Shown: positions 16,641 to 24,780, numbered from the stretch's first letter. The stretch is 33,788 bases of DNA from an uncultured Clostridia bacterium (GCA_947631245.1 CANRKP010000021.1:1-33788); one strand, 5' to 3'. Notes: generated by a model from the sequence alone, not told the origin. Program-made: numbers and translations.

Positions 16641-17606
16641 TCAGTACGCCGCCTCAGTTACCTCGATGCCGTGCGCGCGGAAAAACTCCGCCTTTCTGAA
16701 AAACTCGTCGTCTCCCTCGCCGTCGTAGCGGAATATGACGACTTCCCGCACGTTCACGCATGCGGCGACGATCTTTTCAAGCAGCACCCTGTCAGCCTCT
16801 ATCCCGTGACCTATCACCGCGAGCCTTTGGAATTTTCTATATCGAAGCCTCGGTATGCTCCCTTTCCGCTCTCGCGATCTTACAAACGAATCTATGCGCC
16901 GGAAATGCTTTATGACGCCCCGTGCCGCGTCCATTTCAAGACCGGAGCCGCTGTTTTTCGCCGCCTGATATTCCTCAAGCGACGCCGCGAACTCCTCGCC
17001 GCGCCGCCCCGCCCCCCTTTTGCCGAGACGCCTTTCGAGCTCGAGCCTCGTTCTTTCAAACTCCTTTGACCATCTCATATCGTTGTATTCGGCAAGGCAC
17101 GGTTCCTCGCGGAAGTCGTATCCGAGTATGATGTCGCCCTCCAAAAGCGAGCCGTGTATGTATATTATTTTTTTCGTGTATGCCTCCGCCGTCGCCGTGT
17201 AGTTGAAGTTGATAGCCGTGGTCTCAGACCCCACAACGCCCGCGATACTGTCGAGCTTTGCCGCCGGAGTCTCCGTCGCGCGCGCGAGGTATTCCGCCAA
17301 AAGGACGCGGATCCTGTCTATCACGCGGCGCACTTCTTCGACAAGCGCCCTGTTTTCCTCATACGGTATCGTTTCGGAAAACGCCTCGCGCTGAAACCTC
17401 TCCGTCAGTATGCGGATGTTGTTTTCGAAATCCCACCACGTTTTGATTGACGGCTCGCCGAGGCAAAGCTCTTTGAATCTGTCGAGCGCGGAATCGCTCA
17501 CAGCGTCGGCAAAATCTCCGTACAGAGTTTTGTACCCGTGCACAAGGTCAAAGCCGTTGCCGATAATCGCCAGCGTCCGTGAGCGGTCCCTGTCCGAAAA
17601 GATCAT
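16641..17606 (-). CDS. abiH: AbiH-family abortive infection (phage defence) protein
   Basis: 321 residues matching the AbiH family: GNGFDLVHG at 16-24, WWDFE at 57-61, NFNYT at 133-137, IHGS at 150-153 and ILGYD at 160-164. AbiH was first described as a lactococcal abortive-infection protein; its biochemistry is not established. The start at 17606 is chosen for the GGAGGAAGACG upstream, the promoter at 17643-17671 and because the family begins here. The open frame continues upstream into the repeat array, but that extension is a spurious translation of repeats. The gene stands alone with its own promoter and terminator between a surface-acetylation operon and ssrA, a common insertion site for mobile DNA. 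Confidence 0.85.
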   Translation of the reverse strand: MIFSDRDRSRTLAIIGNGFDLVHGYKTLYGDFADAVSDSALDRFKELCLGEPSIKTWWDFENNIRILTERFQREAFSETIPYEENRALVEEVRRVIDRIRVLLAEYLARATETPAAKLDSIAGVVGSETTAINFNYTATAEAYTKKIIYIHGSLLEGDIILGYDFREEPCLAEYNDMRWSKEFERTRLELERRLGKRGAGRRGEEFAASLEEYQAAKNSGSGLEMDAARGVIKHFRRIDSFVRSRERKGSIPRLRYRKFQRLAVIGHGIEADRVLLEKIVAACVNVREVVIFRYDGEGDDEFFRKAEFFRAHGIEVTEAAY

Positions 17607-17642
17607 CGTCTTCCTCCGATCTGTAAATAAGGATATGAGAAC

Positions 17643-17671
17643 ATTGTACCGAAAATTCCGTAAAAAATCAA
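17643..17671 (-). promoter_or_regulatory. Sigma-A promoter of abiH
   Basis: In the minus direction TTGATT, 17 nt, TACAAT. It lies 10 nt from the broken end of the repeat array, so expression of abiH need not depend on ssrA. Confidence 0.65.
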
Positions 17672-17680
17672 TGAAAGTAT

Positions 17681-18126
17681 GCCGCGCCTTGTCGTGCTGC
17701 ATTGGGGTTCCTTCATCAATTCCTCGCATCCATATAAAGCCAACGGCACCCCCGAATGGGGGTGCGAGGGGAATCGGACCCGCGCACCACGACAGCCGCT
17801 TCGCGTCAGAGGCGCGGGGACTTTCGCCCCTGCCGCGCCTTGTCGTGCTGCATTGGGGTTCCTTCATCAATCCCTCGCATCCATATAAAGCCAACGGCAC
17901 CCCCGAATGGGGATGCGCGAGGGGAATCGGACCCGCGCACCACGACATTGGTGTCGGCTTCGCCGCCACGAGGCGCGGGGGCTTTCGCCCCCTGTCGCGC
18001 CTTGTCGTGCTGCCGAGAGCAAACGGCGCCCCTTACGGCGCGCCGTTTCTCCCAAGGCGCCCTTCATCAATCCCTCGCCGACATAAAAGCCAACGGCACC
18101 CCCGAATGGGGGTGCCGCCGGCTTTA
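17681..18126 (-). repeat. Tandem array of ssrA-related structured units (two full, one truncated)
   Basis: Boundaries of the repeated block start at 17681, 17832 and 17994 (spacing 151 and 162). Read on the minus strand, unit B covers 18078-17917, unit A 17878-17764, and a third keeps only its 5' part and ends at 17681. Full units share GCGAGGG...CCCTCGC closing arms, CACGACA/TGTCGTG, AGGCGC/GCGCCT with a GAAA-capped stem, and a small GAA-loop hairpin. The 18-bp sequence GCGAGGGGAATCGGACCC occurs at 17764, 17917 and in ssrA at 18132. Each junction carries a GCACCCCC-type hairpin. Unit B also has an extra 9-bp hairpin (AAACGGCGC/GCGCCGTTT). It may be a non-coding RNA array or insertion scars. 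Confidence 0.8.
18086..18125 (-). terminator. Probable ssrA terminator hairpin
   Basis: An 18-bp stem, AAAGCCGGCGGCACCCCC, ATTC loop, with a partner ending in GGCTTTTAT. It begins right after the tmRNA 3' end. Related shorter hairpins recur at the junctions in the array. Confidence 0.65.
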
Positions 18127-18474
18127 TGGAGGCGAGGGGAATCGGACCCCTGTCCGAAAGACCTTCCTTACGACTTTCTACGGGCGTAGATCACCTTTAT
18201 TCTCCCCCGTGACCGTCGGATGAACGCGGCGGACGCGGGGCAGCGCTTTTATGCGTGGCCGCTTCAAGCACGAAAGGGCGGCTCACGTTCACCACTGATG
18301 TGACGCCCGACGTCGGGTCGTGGTCCCCCCGACGCGGACGCGCCGCACTTAGGCAGCGAGAGCTACGTTATTATCGTTAGCGTTTAAGATTTAATCGGAG
18401 CCGGTTATAGAGCTTGCCCCATGCTCTGCCCGCTTATCGTATCTCGGATCCCCCGTCGAAACCTTTACGCCCCC
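18127..18474 (-). ncRNA. ssrA: tmRNA (transfer-messenger RNA)
   Basis: One-piece tmRNA of about 348 nt. The 5' end GGGGGCGTAAAGGTTTCGACGG pairs with CGCCTCC at the 3' end to form the 7-bp acceptor stem, with discriminator A at 18127. The T-arm is AGGGG-TCCGATT-CCCCT. CCA is not encoded and must be added. The open frame at about 18351-18384 reads ANDNNVALAA followed by TAA, a typical degradation tag ending in ALAA. It frees stalled ribosomes and tags their products together with SmpB, which is encoded two genes upstream on the same strand. It starts 18 nt after the nitroreductase stop codon, so it may be processed from a longer transcript. Confidence 0.95.
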
Positions 18475-18492
18475 TTGTTTAATTTGTAAACG

Positions 18493-19002
18493 TCACGACA
18501 CAAATGTCACGACGTCCGAAAGCGGCTTTCTTCCGCGGGGCTCGGGATGCTCCGCGGGCTCGCCTATCGGCAGAAGCGCGACGACGCGGTGCGCCGCGTC
18601 TATCTCCGGAAACGCCGCCCTGCACGCCGCGTCGTTATACGCGCCGATGATGCAGCCGCCGAGTCCGCGCTCCGTCGCATAAAGGAGCATATTCTCTATC
18701 GCGAACGCGGTGTCCTGATACGGGAACTTCCGCCCGCGCTCGCCGAAGCGCACCTCGATCCCGTTGCCGTCAATGCAGACGATGACGACGAGCGGCGCCG
18801 TCCTGACCCAGTCGGCGCATACGCCCGAAAAACGCTCCCTCGCGTCGCCCGTCACGGCGTAGAAATGCCATGACTGCATGTTACACGCGCTCGGGGCGAG
18901 GATGCCGGCGTTCAGTATGCCGCGTATCTCCTCCTCCGTCAGTTCCCTTTCAGTGTACGCGCGGATGCTCCTGCGCGCCTCTATCGCATTTTTGACTTCC
19001 AT
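18493..19002 (-). CDS. Nitroreductase-family flavoprotein
   Basis: 169 residues with the FMN-binding nitroreductase start RRSIRAYTERELTEEEI, then ILAPSACNMQSWHFYAV, QDTAFAIENMLLYATERGLGG and the C-terminal LPIGEPAEHPEPRGRK. These small enzymes reduce nitro compounds, quinones or other acceptors with NAD(P)H; the substrate here is unknown. AGGAGAATAT precedes the ATG. It begins 8 nt after smpB and ends 18 nt before ssrA, so it lies between two parts of one ribosome-rescue system and probably shares their transcript. Confidence 0.93.
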   Translation of the reverse strand: MEVKNAIEARRSIRAYTERELTEEEIRGILNAGILAPSACNMQSWHFYAVTGDARERFSGVCADWVRTAPLVVIVCIDGNGIEVRFGERGRKFPYQDTAFAIENMLLYATERGLGGCIIGAYNDAACRAAFPEIDAAHRVVALLPIGEPAEHPEPRGRKPLSDVVTFVS

Positions 19003-19010
19003 ATATTCTC

Positions 19011-19499
19011 CTATTCCTGATACCCTTTCGATTTCGCGTACCGCTCCATCTCGCGCTTGGCGGACGCTTCCGCCGCGGCGTCGCGCTTGTCGTAGAGCTT
19101 TTTGCCCCGGCAGAGACCGACGCCGACCTTGACGTGCGAGCCGGAAAAGTACATCGAAAGCGGCACGAGCGTGTATCCCTGCTGCGTCACCTTCGCGTGC
19201 AGCTTCTCGATCTCGCGGCGGTGCATCAAAAGCTTCTTCGGGCGAAGCGGATCGCGGTTGAAGATGTTGCCCTTTTCGTAAGGGCTGATGTGTATCCCGA
19301 AGGCGAAGAGCTCGCCGCGCTCTATTCGGCAGTACGAATCCTTCAGATTGACGGCGCCGGCGCGCACGCTCTTGACCTCGGTCCCGAAAAGCGCGATGCC
19401 CGCCTCGTACGTTTCCTCGATGAAATATTCGTGACGCGCAGCCCTGTTCTGCGCTATCTGCCTGCCGTCCGCCTTCTTTTTGTCAGACTTGCCAGCCAC
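19011..19499 (-). CDS. smpB: SsrA-binding protein SmpB
   Basis: 162 residues with the full SmpB pattern: [31 protein letters not shown], the [20 protein letters not shown] block and a Lys/Arg-rich C-terminal helix that enters the ribosomal decoding centre. It carries tmRNA to stalled ribosomes. The start is GTG with GGAGG seven nt upstream. A strong promoter is at 19532-19560. Confidence 0.97.
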   Translation of the reverse strand: MAGKSDKKKADGRQIAQNRAARHEYFIEETYEAGIALFGTEVKSVRAGAVNLKDSYCRIERGELFAFGIHISPYEKGNIFNRDPLRPKKLLMHRREIEKLHAKVTQQGYTLVPLSMYFSGSHVKVGVGLCRGKKLYDKRDAAAEASAKREMERYAKSKGYQE

Positions 19500-19531
19500 A
19501 CGCCGCCTCCGTTTTTGTTGTCGTACATATG

Positions 19532-19560
19532 ATTATATCCCGCCGCAGCATTTTTGTCAA
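19532..19560 (-). promoter_or_regulatory. Sigma-A promoter of smpB
   Basis: In the minus direction TTGACA, 17 nt, TATAAT: both boxes are perfect. Confidence 0.85.
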
Positions 19561-19626
19561 GCTCCGTTATTTGTCGAAAAGAAGGGACCTGCTCCCGCAC
19601 CAAACACCCGCTCCGCATCCCCATCC

Positions 19627-19709
19627 GCCCAAAGGTTCCCCCCAAAAACCAACCTACATAGTTTTAAAGGGGGTGCGGGGGGAAACTTTTATCAAAAGTT
19701 TCCCCCCGC
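19627..19709 (-). repeat. Dispersed hairpin element, copy E (3' end of CotH lipoprotein gene)
   Basis: A perfect 16-bp inverted repeat at 19675-19709 with loop ATC in the plus reading. In the minus direction it is followed by ACCCCCTTTAAAACTAT, and further on by GGGGGGAACCTTTGGG. Confidence 0.8.
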
Positions 19710-19721
19710 AAGAAATCCCAA

Positions 19722-21971
19722 TTATCTCTCAAACGTCGCGAAGTTGGAGGCGGGGCAGAGGTAGTTGCCGGGCATCGACGCCGCGTCGTTGATGATGTAG
19801 TTGTGCGAGCTGTCGCAGGCGTTTGCGACGACGCAGTTGAGCCCGCTCGTCAGGGCGTCCGCGCCGACAGTCGCCGTCGCCTTGCCGCCCGAAACGGGCG
19901 CCTCGACAACAGTCTTTCCGTTTATTTGAAATTTCACATATTTCACGGATGAGGAAAGACCGCTCACCGAGACCTCCGCGCCGCTGCCCGTCACCTTTAC
20001 GGACGGCACGGGCACCATCGCGGACGCGCGCCAGACGCCGAGAGAGTTCACAAACGAATCCATGCTCGAGAACTGCTCGTCGAGCCATCTCATGCGCGTC
20101 GTGACGAACTCGCGCAGCTTATCCATAGACTGATCGAACGTGATGCCGAACGCGTCGAGATCCGCCCAAAGCGCGTCGTTCGCGGCGGCAGGTCCGCGCA
20201 GTTTTTCCTCGAGCTGATCTATCGCGCCGCCCTTGCCGACGAGATCGTTTATCTGCTTGTCTCTCATCTCATGCCACGCCTCGTATACCTTAGTCAGGAA
20301 ATAAGGGTCGCGGATGAGGAGGCAGTTCCACTGGACCTCCTGATAATACTGCTCGACCATGAAGCCCGGGAACGTGCAGTGCCACGCCTCGGGAGCCCAT
20401 GTGTCGGTCCCGAACGCCATCTTCCACGTCTCATTGCCCCACGCCCAGTCGAAATCCCACTGCGGACCGATCTTCGCCTTCCCGTCGATGTCCTTGTAGA
20501 CGAAAAAGCTGTTCTTCATGCTGTCCCAGTTCATCGCCACCTCGCAGAAGATGAAGTTCTGCACAAGGCTGTCCATGTCGAAAAGGTCGCTGTAATGCTT
20601 GCCGTCGGCGAGATCGTCGCGGTAGTCGACGCGGTCGTAGGCCCGCTCGCCCCATCTGTCCCACCAGTTCGAGACGACGTAGTGATCGTCCGAATTGCGG
20701 AAGAAGAAGTCGTCGCTGTGGACAGCATATTCAAACGACTGAAGATAATTTCTCGCGTATGAGTAAAGCTCCGTCTTCATGAAGGACTGAAGCGCGCGTC
20801 CCCCCACGGGGTCCGGCGTCGAGAAATAGAGCGGCTGCGCGTACGCGGTCATAAGCCCGGCGCAGTTGCTCTGATCCTGATGATAAAAGTCCATCTCGGC
20901 GAGAAAGCCCCCCGTCTGCTTCGGCGGGGCGTCAAGCCCGAGGTCGCCGCACGAGTACGTCTTCCCGTCGTATCTGAACTTCCCCGTTCCCATCCAGGAA
21001 AAGTCCTCCATCATCATGTCCTCGACCTCGTCGGAAACGCGGTCCTTTTCGGTCGCGGGGAGCCCTTTGTCCGCGCAGTACTTCTCGGACAGCGCCTTCG
21101 CCATGTCCTCCGCGTACTCCTCCCAGTCGAAGATGTCGACGCTCGTCTTCCCTATCCTGACGTGCTCCGTCAGCTGATAGACGCCGCAGTATTCACCGTT
21201 ATATATGAGAGTGACGTATTCTGACGAGATGTGCGCCTCGGTCCCGATAGCCTCGGAAAAATCCATCAAAGCCTTGTTTCTCAAAAGCGCCGGATCCCGC
21301 GCGTTCGCAAGGAGCACCCAATGCTTGCTCTCGCCCTCCCCGTCGATGCCTAAAAGGTCAGCCTTTTTGTCGAGCTTCACCTTGAACGGCTTCTTCCAGA
21401 GCGCCGCCGTCGAGTTGCCGCGGACGCGCAGCTTCGCGCCGCCCGAGTACTGCTTCCCGAAAGACTTCGGCGCCGCGATCTCAAGCTCCGCCTCGCAGTA
21501 GTCGCGCTGCACGTCGAAAAAGCCCGTTTCGCACTCGATCTTTATTATCGGCAGCTCGCTGCAGTATACCGTCAGCGGTCCCACGCCGTCGCCCTCGACG
21601 GTCACGCGGCATTCCTTGTATTTTTCGCCGAGCATGAGGCTCGGCGACTCCGTCGTCCGCTCCGTCTCGCTGCCGGTCACAAAATCGTATATCTTCCAGC
21701 TGAGCTTCACGCCGTCGGGCACGCCGACGAGCTTGATGGGCTGCCCCGGCTCGAAGTAGTCCGCCGCAAACGCCGCCTTTCCCGTATCCTTTTCGGGCTC
21801 TTTGTCTTTGTCTGTCTCCGACGGTGTGTCCGCCTCGGCATCCGTGTCCGACGGCGCGTCCGAACCCGCGCCGCCGCCTGTATCATCGCCGCCGCCCCGC
21901 CTGCCGCAGGCGGAAAACATCAGAAAAACACAGAGCGCGAGCGCAAGAATGAAAAGTATCCTTCTTTTCAT
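19722..21971 (-). CDS. CotH-kinase-domain lipoprotein
   Basis: 749 residues. The lipoprotein signal ends in FSAC (Cys22), followed by an Asp/Thr/Glu-rich linker to about 65 and an immunoglobulin-like segment. The CotH kinase domain is at about 150-540: AKLRVRGNSTAALWKKPFKVKL, HWVLLANARDPALLRNK, YCGVYQLTEHVRIGK and WDFDWAWGNE. A beta-rich C-terminal domain follows. CotH proteins are atypical protein kinases; in Bacillus CotH phosphorylates spore coat proteins. Here the protein should be anchored outside the cell membrane, so its target may be surface proteins rather than coat. GGGAG precedes the ATG. It starts 55 nt after bioY on the same strand. Confidence 0.85.
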   Translation of the reverse strand: MKRRILFILALALCVFLMFSACGRRGGGDDTGGGAGSDAPSDTDAEADTPSETDKDKEPEKDTGKAAFAADYFEPGQPIKLVGVPDGVKLSWKIYDFVTGSETERTTESPSLMLGEKYKECRVTVEGDGVGPLTVYCSELPIIKIECETGFFDVQRDYCEAELEIAAPKSFGKQYSGGAKLRVRGNSTAALWKKPFKVKLDKKADLLGIDGEGESKHWVLLANARDPALLRNKALMDFSEAIGTEAHISSEYVTLIYNGEYCGVYQLTEHVRIGKTSVDIFDWEEYAEDMAKALSEKYCADKGLPATEKDRVSDEVEDMMMEDFSWMGTGKFRYDGKTYSCGDLGLDAPPKQTGGFLAEMDFYHQDQSNCAGLMTAYAQPLYFSTPDPVGGRALQSFMKTELYSYARNYLQSFEYAVHSDDFFFRNSDDHYVVSNWWDRWGERAYDRVDYRDDLADGKHYSDLFDMDSLVQNFIFCEVAMNWDSMKNSFFVYKDIDGKAKIGPQWDFDWAWGNETWKMAFGTDTWAPEAWHCTFPGFMVEQYYQEVQWNCLLIRDPYFLTKVYEAWHEMRDKQINDLVGKGGAIDQLEEKLRGPAAANDALWADLDAFGITFDQSMDKLREFVTTRMRWLDEQFSSMDSFVNSLGVWRASAMVPVPSVKVTGSGAEVSVSGLSSSVKYVKFQINGKTVVEAPVSGGKATATVGADALTSGLNCVVANACDSSHNYIINDAASMPGNYLCPASNFATFER

Positions 21972-22026
21972 GTCAAACTCCCAAAAAGCATATTTCTTCC
22001 GCCGCCCGGCGGGAATGAAACCAAAA

Positions 22027-22581
22027 TCAGATCTCGGCGCCGCGCGCCGAGACGGCGCGACGCACCCTGTCGGCGATAATGCACGCCGCGAAGGTCGAGA
22101 GCACGTCCTTCAAAAGATACGGCACCGAAACGAGCATCGCGGACGCGACGACCCCCGACCCTGTGAGGAACGCGAACTGCAGAACGCCGAACGCATGGCA
22201 GACGAGGAGCCCTCCCATGCCGAGCGCAATACGCGCGGCAAAGCTCCGCCGCCCCGCGGCGAGCCCGCAGAGCGCCGCCATCGGCACAAATCCGAAGATG
22301 AAGCCGCCCGTCTTGCCGAGAAGGACGCCGAAGCCCGCGCCGAGGTTCGAGAACACCGGCACCCCCGCCGCCCCGAGGATGATGTATACCGCGAGCGCCG
22401 CGACGCCGCCGGGGACGCCGAGCATATATCCCGTGAGCGCGACCGCCGCCGTCTGGAGCGTTATCGGAACGCCCGACGGCAGGGGTATCGACACCTGCGA
22501 GCACACCGCAACGAGCGCCGCGAATATTCCCGAAAGCGCCATCTTACGAACGCGCCGCCTTCTTTCGTTAATTCCCTGCAT
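22027..22581 (-). CDS. bioY: Biotin transporter BioY (ECF S-component)
   Basis: 184 residues with six membrane helices and BioY hallmarks: SQVSIPLPSGVPITLQTAAVAL, GAAGVPVFSNLGAGFGVLLGKTGGFIFGF. It binds biotin and works with an ECF energising module encoded elsewhere. The start at 22581 has GGAGGG eight nt upstream; the longer open frame runs through the promoter and is not used. A perfect promoter with a palindromic spacer lies at 22651-22679. I find no obvious BirA box. Confidence 0.93.
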   Translation of the reverse strand: MQGINERRRRVRKMALSGIFAALVAVCSQVSIPLPSGVPITLQTAAVALTGYMLGVPGGVAALAVYIILGAAGVPVFSNLGAGFGVLLGKTGGFIFGFVPMAALCGLAAGRRSFAARIALGMGGLLVCHAFGVLQFAFLTGSGVVASAMLVSVPYLLKDVLSTFAACIIADRVRRAVSARGAEI

Positions 22582-22650
22582 AATAAAGCCCTCCTGCCTT
22601 ACGCCGAAGCCGTCATTTTTCCCCGCACAGGCGGAGATGTCATATATTTT

Positions 22651-22679
22651 ATTATATCCCACGCGGCGTGCGTTGTCAA
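22651..22679 (-). promoter_or_regulatory. Sigma-A promoter of bioY with palindrome CACGCGGCGTG in the spacer
   Basis: In the minus direction TTGACA, 17 nt, TATAAT, all perfect. The spacer holds a perfect 5-1-5 inverted repeat at 22660-22670, placed where a repressor could block RNA polymerase. Confidence 0.8.
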
Positions 22680-22697
22680 TTCTATATCTTCCGCCGC

Positions 22698-22726
22698 TTG
22701 AAAAAAGGGCGCACATGTGGTAAAAT
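22698..22726 (+). promoter_or_regulatory. Sigma-A promoter of the sirtuin-peptidase pair
   Basis: TTGAAA, 17 nt, TAAAAT. It is divergent from the bioY promoter, with the two -35 boxes only 18 nt apart. Confidence 0.7.
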
Positions 22727-22759
22727 CTAAAAAAAGAAATACGCGCGCGGAGGCATATT

Positions 22760-23497
22760 ATGACGGAGCTTGCGGAGCTTATAAAGAGATCAAAAAACAC
22801 GGTATTTTTCGGCGGAGCCGGCGTCTCGACGGAGAGCGGCATCCCCGATTTTCGCGGGGCGGGCGGCATCTACACGAAAAAATACGGCACCCTATCCCCC
22901 GAGGAGATAATCAGCGGCGGATTTTTCGCCCGCGACCCCGAAACGTTTTTCGACTACTACCGCACGCACCTCGTCTTCCCCGACGCAAAGCCGAACCGCG
23001 CGCACCGCGCGCTCGCCGCTCTTGAGGCGGCGGGAATGCTCGCCTGCGTCGTCACGCAGAACATAGACAGCCTCCACGCGGCGGCGGGGAACCGCCGCGT
23101 CATCGAGCTGCACGGCACGACGGCGCGCAACTACTGCGTCCGCTGCAAAAGGCAGTTCGGGATAGAGGCGGTCACCGGGAGCCGGGGCGTGCCCCGCTGC
23201 CCCGACTGCGGCGGCATCGTCCGCCCCGACGTCACGCTCTACGACGAGGCGCTGCCCGAGGGCGCGTTCGAGGCGGCGGCGGAGGCGGCGGCGCGCGCCG
23301 AGCTCATGATAGTCGGCGGGACGTCGCTGTCAGTCTACCCCGCGGCGTCGCTCGTGAGGTATTTTTCGGGCAGAGATCTCGTTATAATAAATTATACCGA
23401 AACGCCCGCCGACAGGCTCGCCTCGCTCGTCATACACGGCTCGGTCGGAGACGCGCTCGGAGACGCCGCGCGCGAGCTTCTGCCCGATTTTGAATAA
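22760..23497 (+). CDS. NAD-dependent protein deacylase (sirtuin)
   Basis: 245 residues with all sirtuin motifs: GAGVSTESGIPDFR at 19-32 (NAD site), TQNID at 99-103, catalytic His118 in ELHGT, zinc cysteines 126, 129, 147 and 150, and GTSLSVYPAASL. It removes acetyl or related acyl groups from lysines using NAD. GGAGG lies seven nt before the ATG. It is followed 14 nt later by the M24 peptidase gene. Confidence 0.95.
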   Translation: MTELAELIKRSKNTVFFGGAGVSTESGIPDFRGAGGIYTKKYGTLSPEEIISGGFFARDPETFFDYYRTHLVFPDAKPNRAHRALAALEAAGMLACVVTQNIDSLHAAAGNRRVIELHGTTARNYCVRCKRQFGIEAVTGSRGVPRCPDCGGIVRPDVTLYDEALPEGAFEAAAEAAARAELMIVGGTSLSVYPAASLVRYFSGRDLVIINYTETPADRLASLVIHGSVGDALGDAARELLPDFE

Positions 23498-23511
23498 AGG
23501 AGAACGGCAAA

Positions 23512-24741
23512 ATGGATGCATCATTCTTTTCATCAAACAGGGCGCGCCTCTGCGGCGCGCTTCCCGACGGGGCGCTGCTGCTCGTCTATTCGGGCGCGCC
23601 CGTCCGCAAGACGGCGGACGAGGACTACCCGTTTTTCGCCGACACGAATTTCTTCTACCTCACGGGCATAAGGCAGGCAAATTCCGTCCTCCTGTGCAAA
23701 AAATCAGGCGGCGAGGTCAAAGAGACGCTCTTCACGCTGCCGCCCGACCCGATGAAGGAGCGGTGGACCGGCGCGCGCATAACGCCCGACGCCGCGCACG
23801 CGGTCTCCGGCGTCGCCGACGTACGCCCCGTGACGGAGCTCGTCGACGCCGTCCGCAAATGCTCGGGTTCCGTCGGCACACTCGCGTTCGACCTTGACGA
23901 CATGAACGCAAACTCCCCGTCGCAGACGAGGTTTCAGACCGCGATGCGTGAGCTTCTGCCCGCGCTGCCCGTCGTCGACGTCCGCCCCGACCTGCGCCGC
24001 CTGCGTACCGTGAAGGCGCCGTGCGAGATAGAGGCGATGCGCCGCGCCGAGGAGCTGACGCGCTGCGGGATCCTCTCCATGATGCGCGCCTCGCGCCCCG
24101 GGATGTACGAGTACGAGTACAAGGCGGTGTGGGATTCCGTCCTGACCTCGCACGGGTGCCTCGAGCCCGCGTTCCCCTCGATCATCTCGTCGGGGAAAAA
24201 CAACTTCTGCATACATTATTATTCCTATATGGGACAGGCGCACGACGGCGACATGATACTGAACGACGTCGGCGCGCAGTTCGACGGCGTCCACACGGAC
24301 GTTTCGCGCGGCTTCCCCTGTGGCGGCAAATTCACCGACAGGCAGCGCGTGCTTTTCGAATGCGCGTACAGAACGTCCGAGCACATGTTCGGGCTTCTGC
24401 GCCCCGGCGTCCCGATGAGCTTCGTCGACAGCGAGATCCACCGCTATTGCGGCGGGCTGCTCTGCGACATCGGCCTGCTCGACAAGCCCGAGAACGAGGC
24501 GCGCTATATGTGGCACGGCGGCGCGCACCACGTCGGATTTGATACCCACGACATGACGGACGCGCGCGGCGAGATGATGCCCGGATGGGTCTTCTGCGTC
24601 GACGTCGGCATCTACGTCGAGGAGTGGGGCATCGGCTTCCGCCTCGAGGACAACTGCCTCATAACGGATGACGGCTGCGAAAACCTCTCAAAAGACACGC
24701 CGCGCACTGTCGCCGACATCGAGGCGGCAATGGGGCACTGA
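23512..24741 (+). CDS. M24-family metallopeptidase (Xaa-Pro aminopeptidase-like)
   Basis: 409 residues. The N-terminal creatinase/aminopeptidase P domain (about 1-160) is followed by a pita-bread domain. Metal ligands by comparison with PepP: Asp252 (NDVGAQ), Asp263 (VHTDVSRGFP), His339 (WHGGAHHVGFDTHD) and Glu379 (GFRLEDNCLIT). The fourth position, normally Glu in a (T/V)EPG motif, is Asp364 in FCVDVGIYV. The enzyme should remove N-terminal residues before proline in the cytoplasm; the Glu-to-Asp change may alter metal use. AAGGAG precedes the ATG. A terminator follows at 24781. Confidence 0.88.
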   Translation: MDASFFSSNRARLCGALPDGALLLVYSGAPVRKTADEDYPFFADTNFFYLTGIRQANSVLLCKKSGGEVKETLFTLPPDPMKERWTGARITPDAAHAVSGVADVRPVTELVDAVRKCSGSVGTLAFDLDDMNANSPSQTRFQTAMRELLPALPVVDVRPDLRRLRTVKAPCEIEAMRRAEELTRCGILSMMRASRPGMYEYEYKAVWDSVLTSHGCLEPAFPSIISSGKNNFCIHYYSYMGQAHDGDMILNDVGAQFDGVHTDVSRGFPCGGKFTDRQRVLFECAYRTSEHMFGLLRPGVPMSFVDSEIHRYCGGLLCDIGLLDKPENEARYMWHGGAHHVGFDTHDMTDARGEMMPGWVFCVDVGIYVEEWGIGFRLEDNCLITDDGCENLSKDTPRTVADIEAAMGH

Positions 24742-24780
24742 CAAATCAAAAGAACCGGACGCGACAAAATTGCCGCGAAA

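Noticed and set aside
17607..17969. N-terminal extension of abiH through the repeat array
   Set aside because: It translates repeats (WCAGPIPLA occurs twice), and the promoter and ribosome binding site of abiH lie inside it.
17681..18126. One or more tRNA genes, suggested by the T-arm-like GGGTCCGATTCCCC
   Set aside because: No cloverleaf with D-arm and anticodon arm can be drawn, and the T-stem of the repeat copies is mispaired. Only the ssrA copy is a proper T-arm.
17681..18126. CRISPR array
   Set aside because: Units are 150-160 bp with no short-repeat/spacer pattern, and no cas genes are present.
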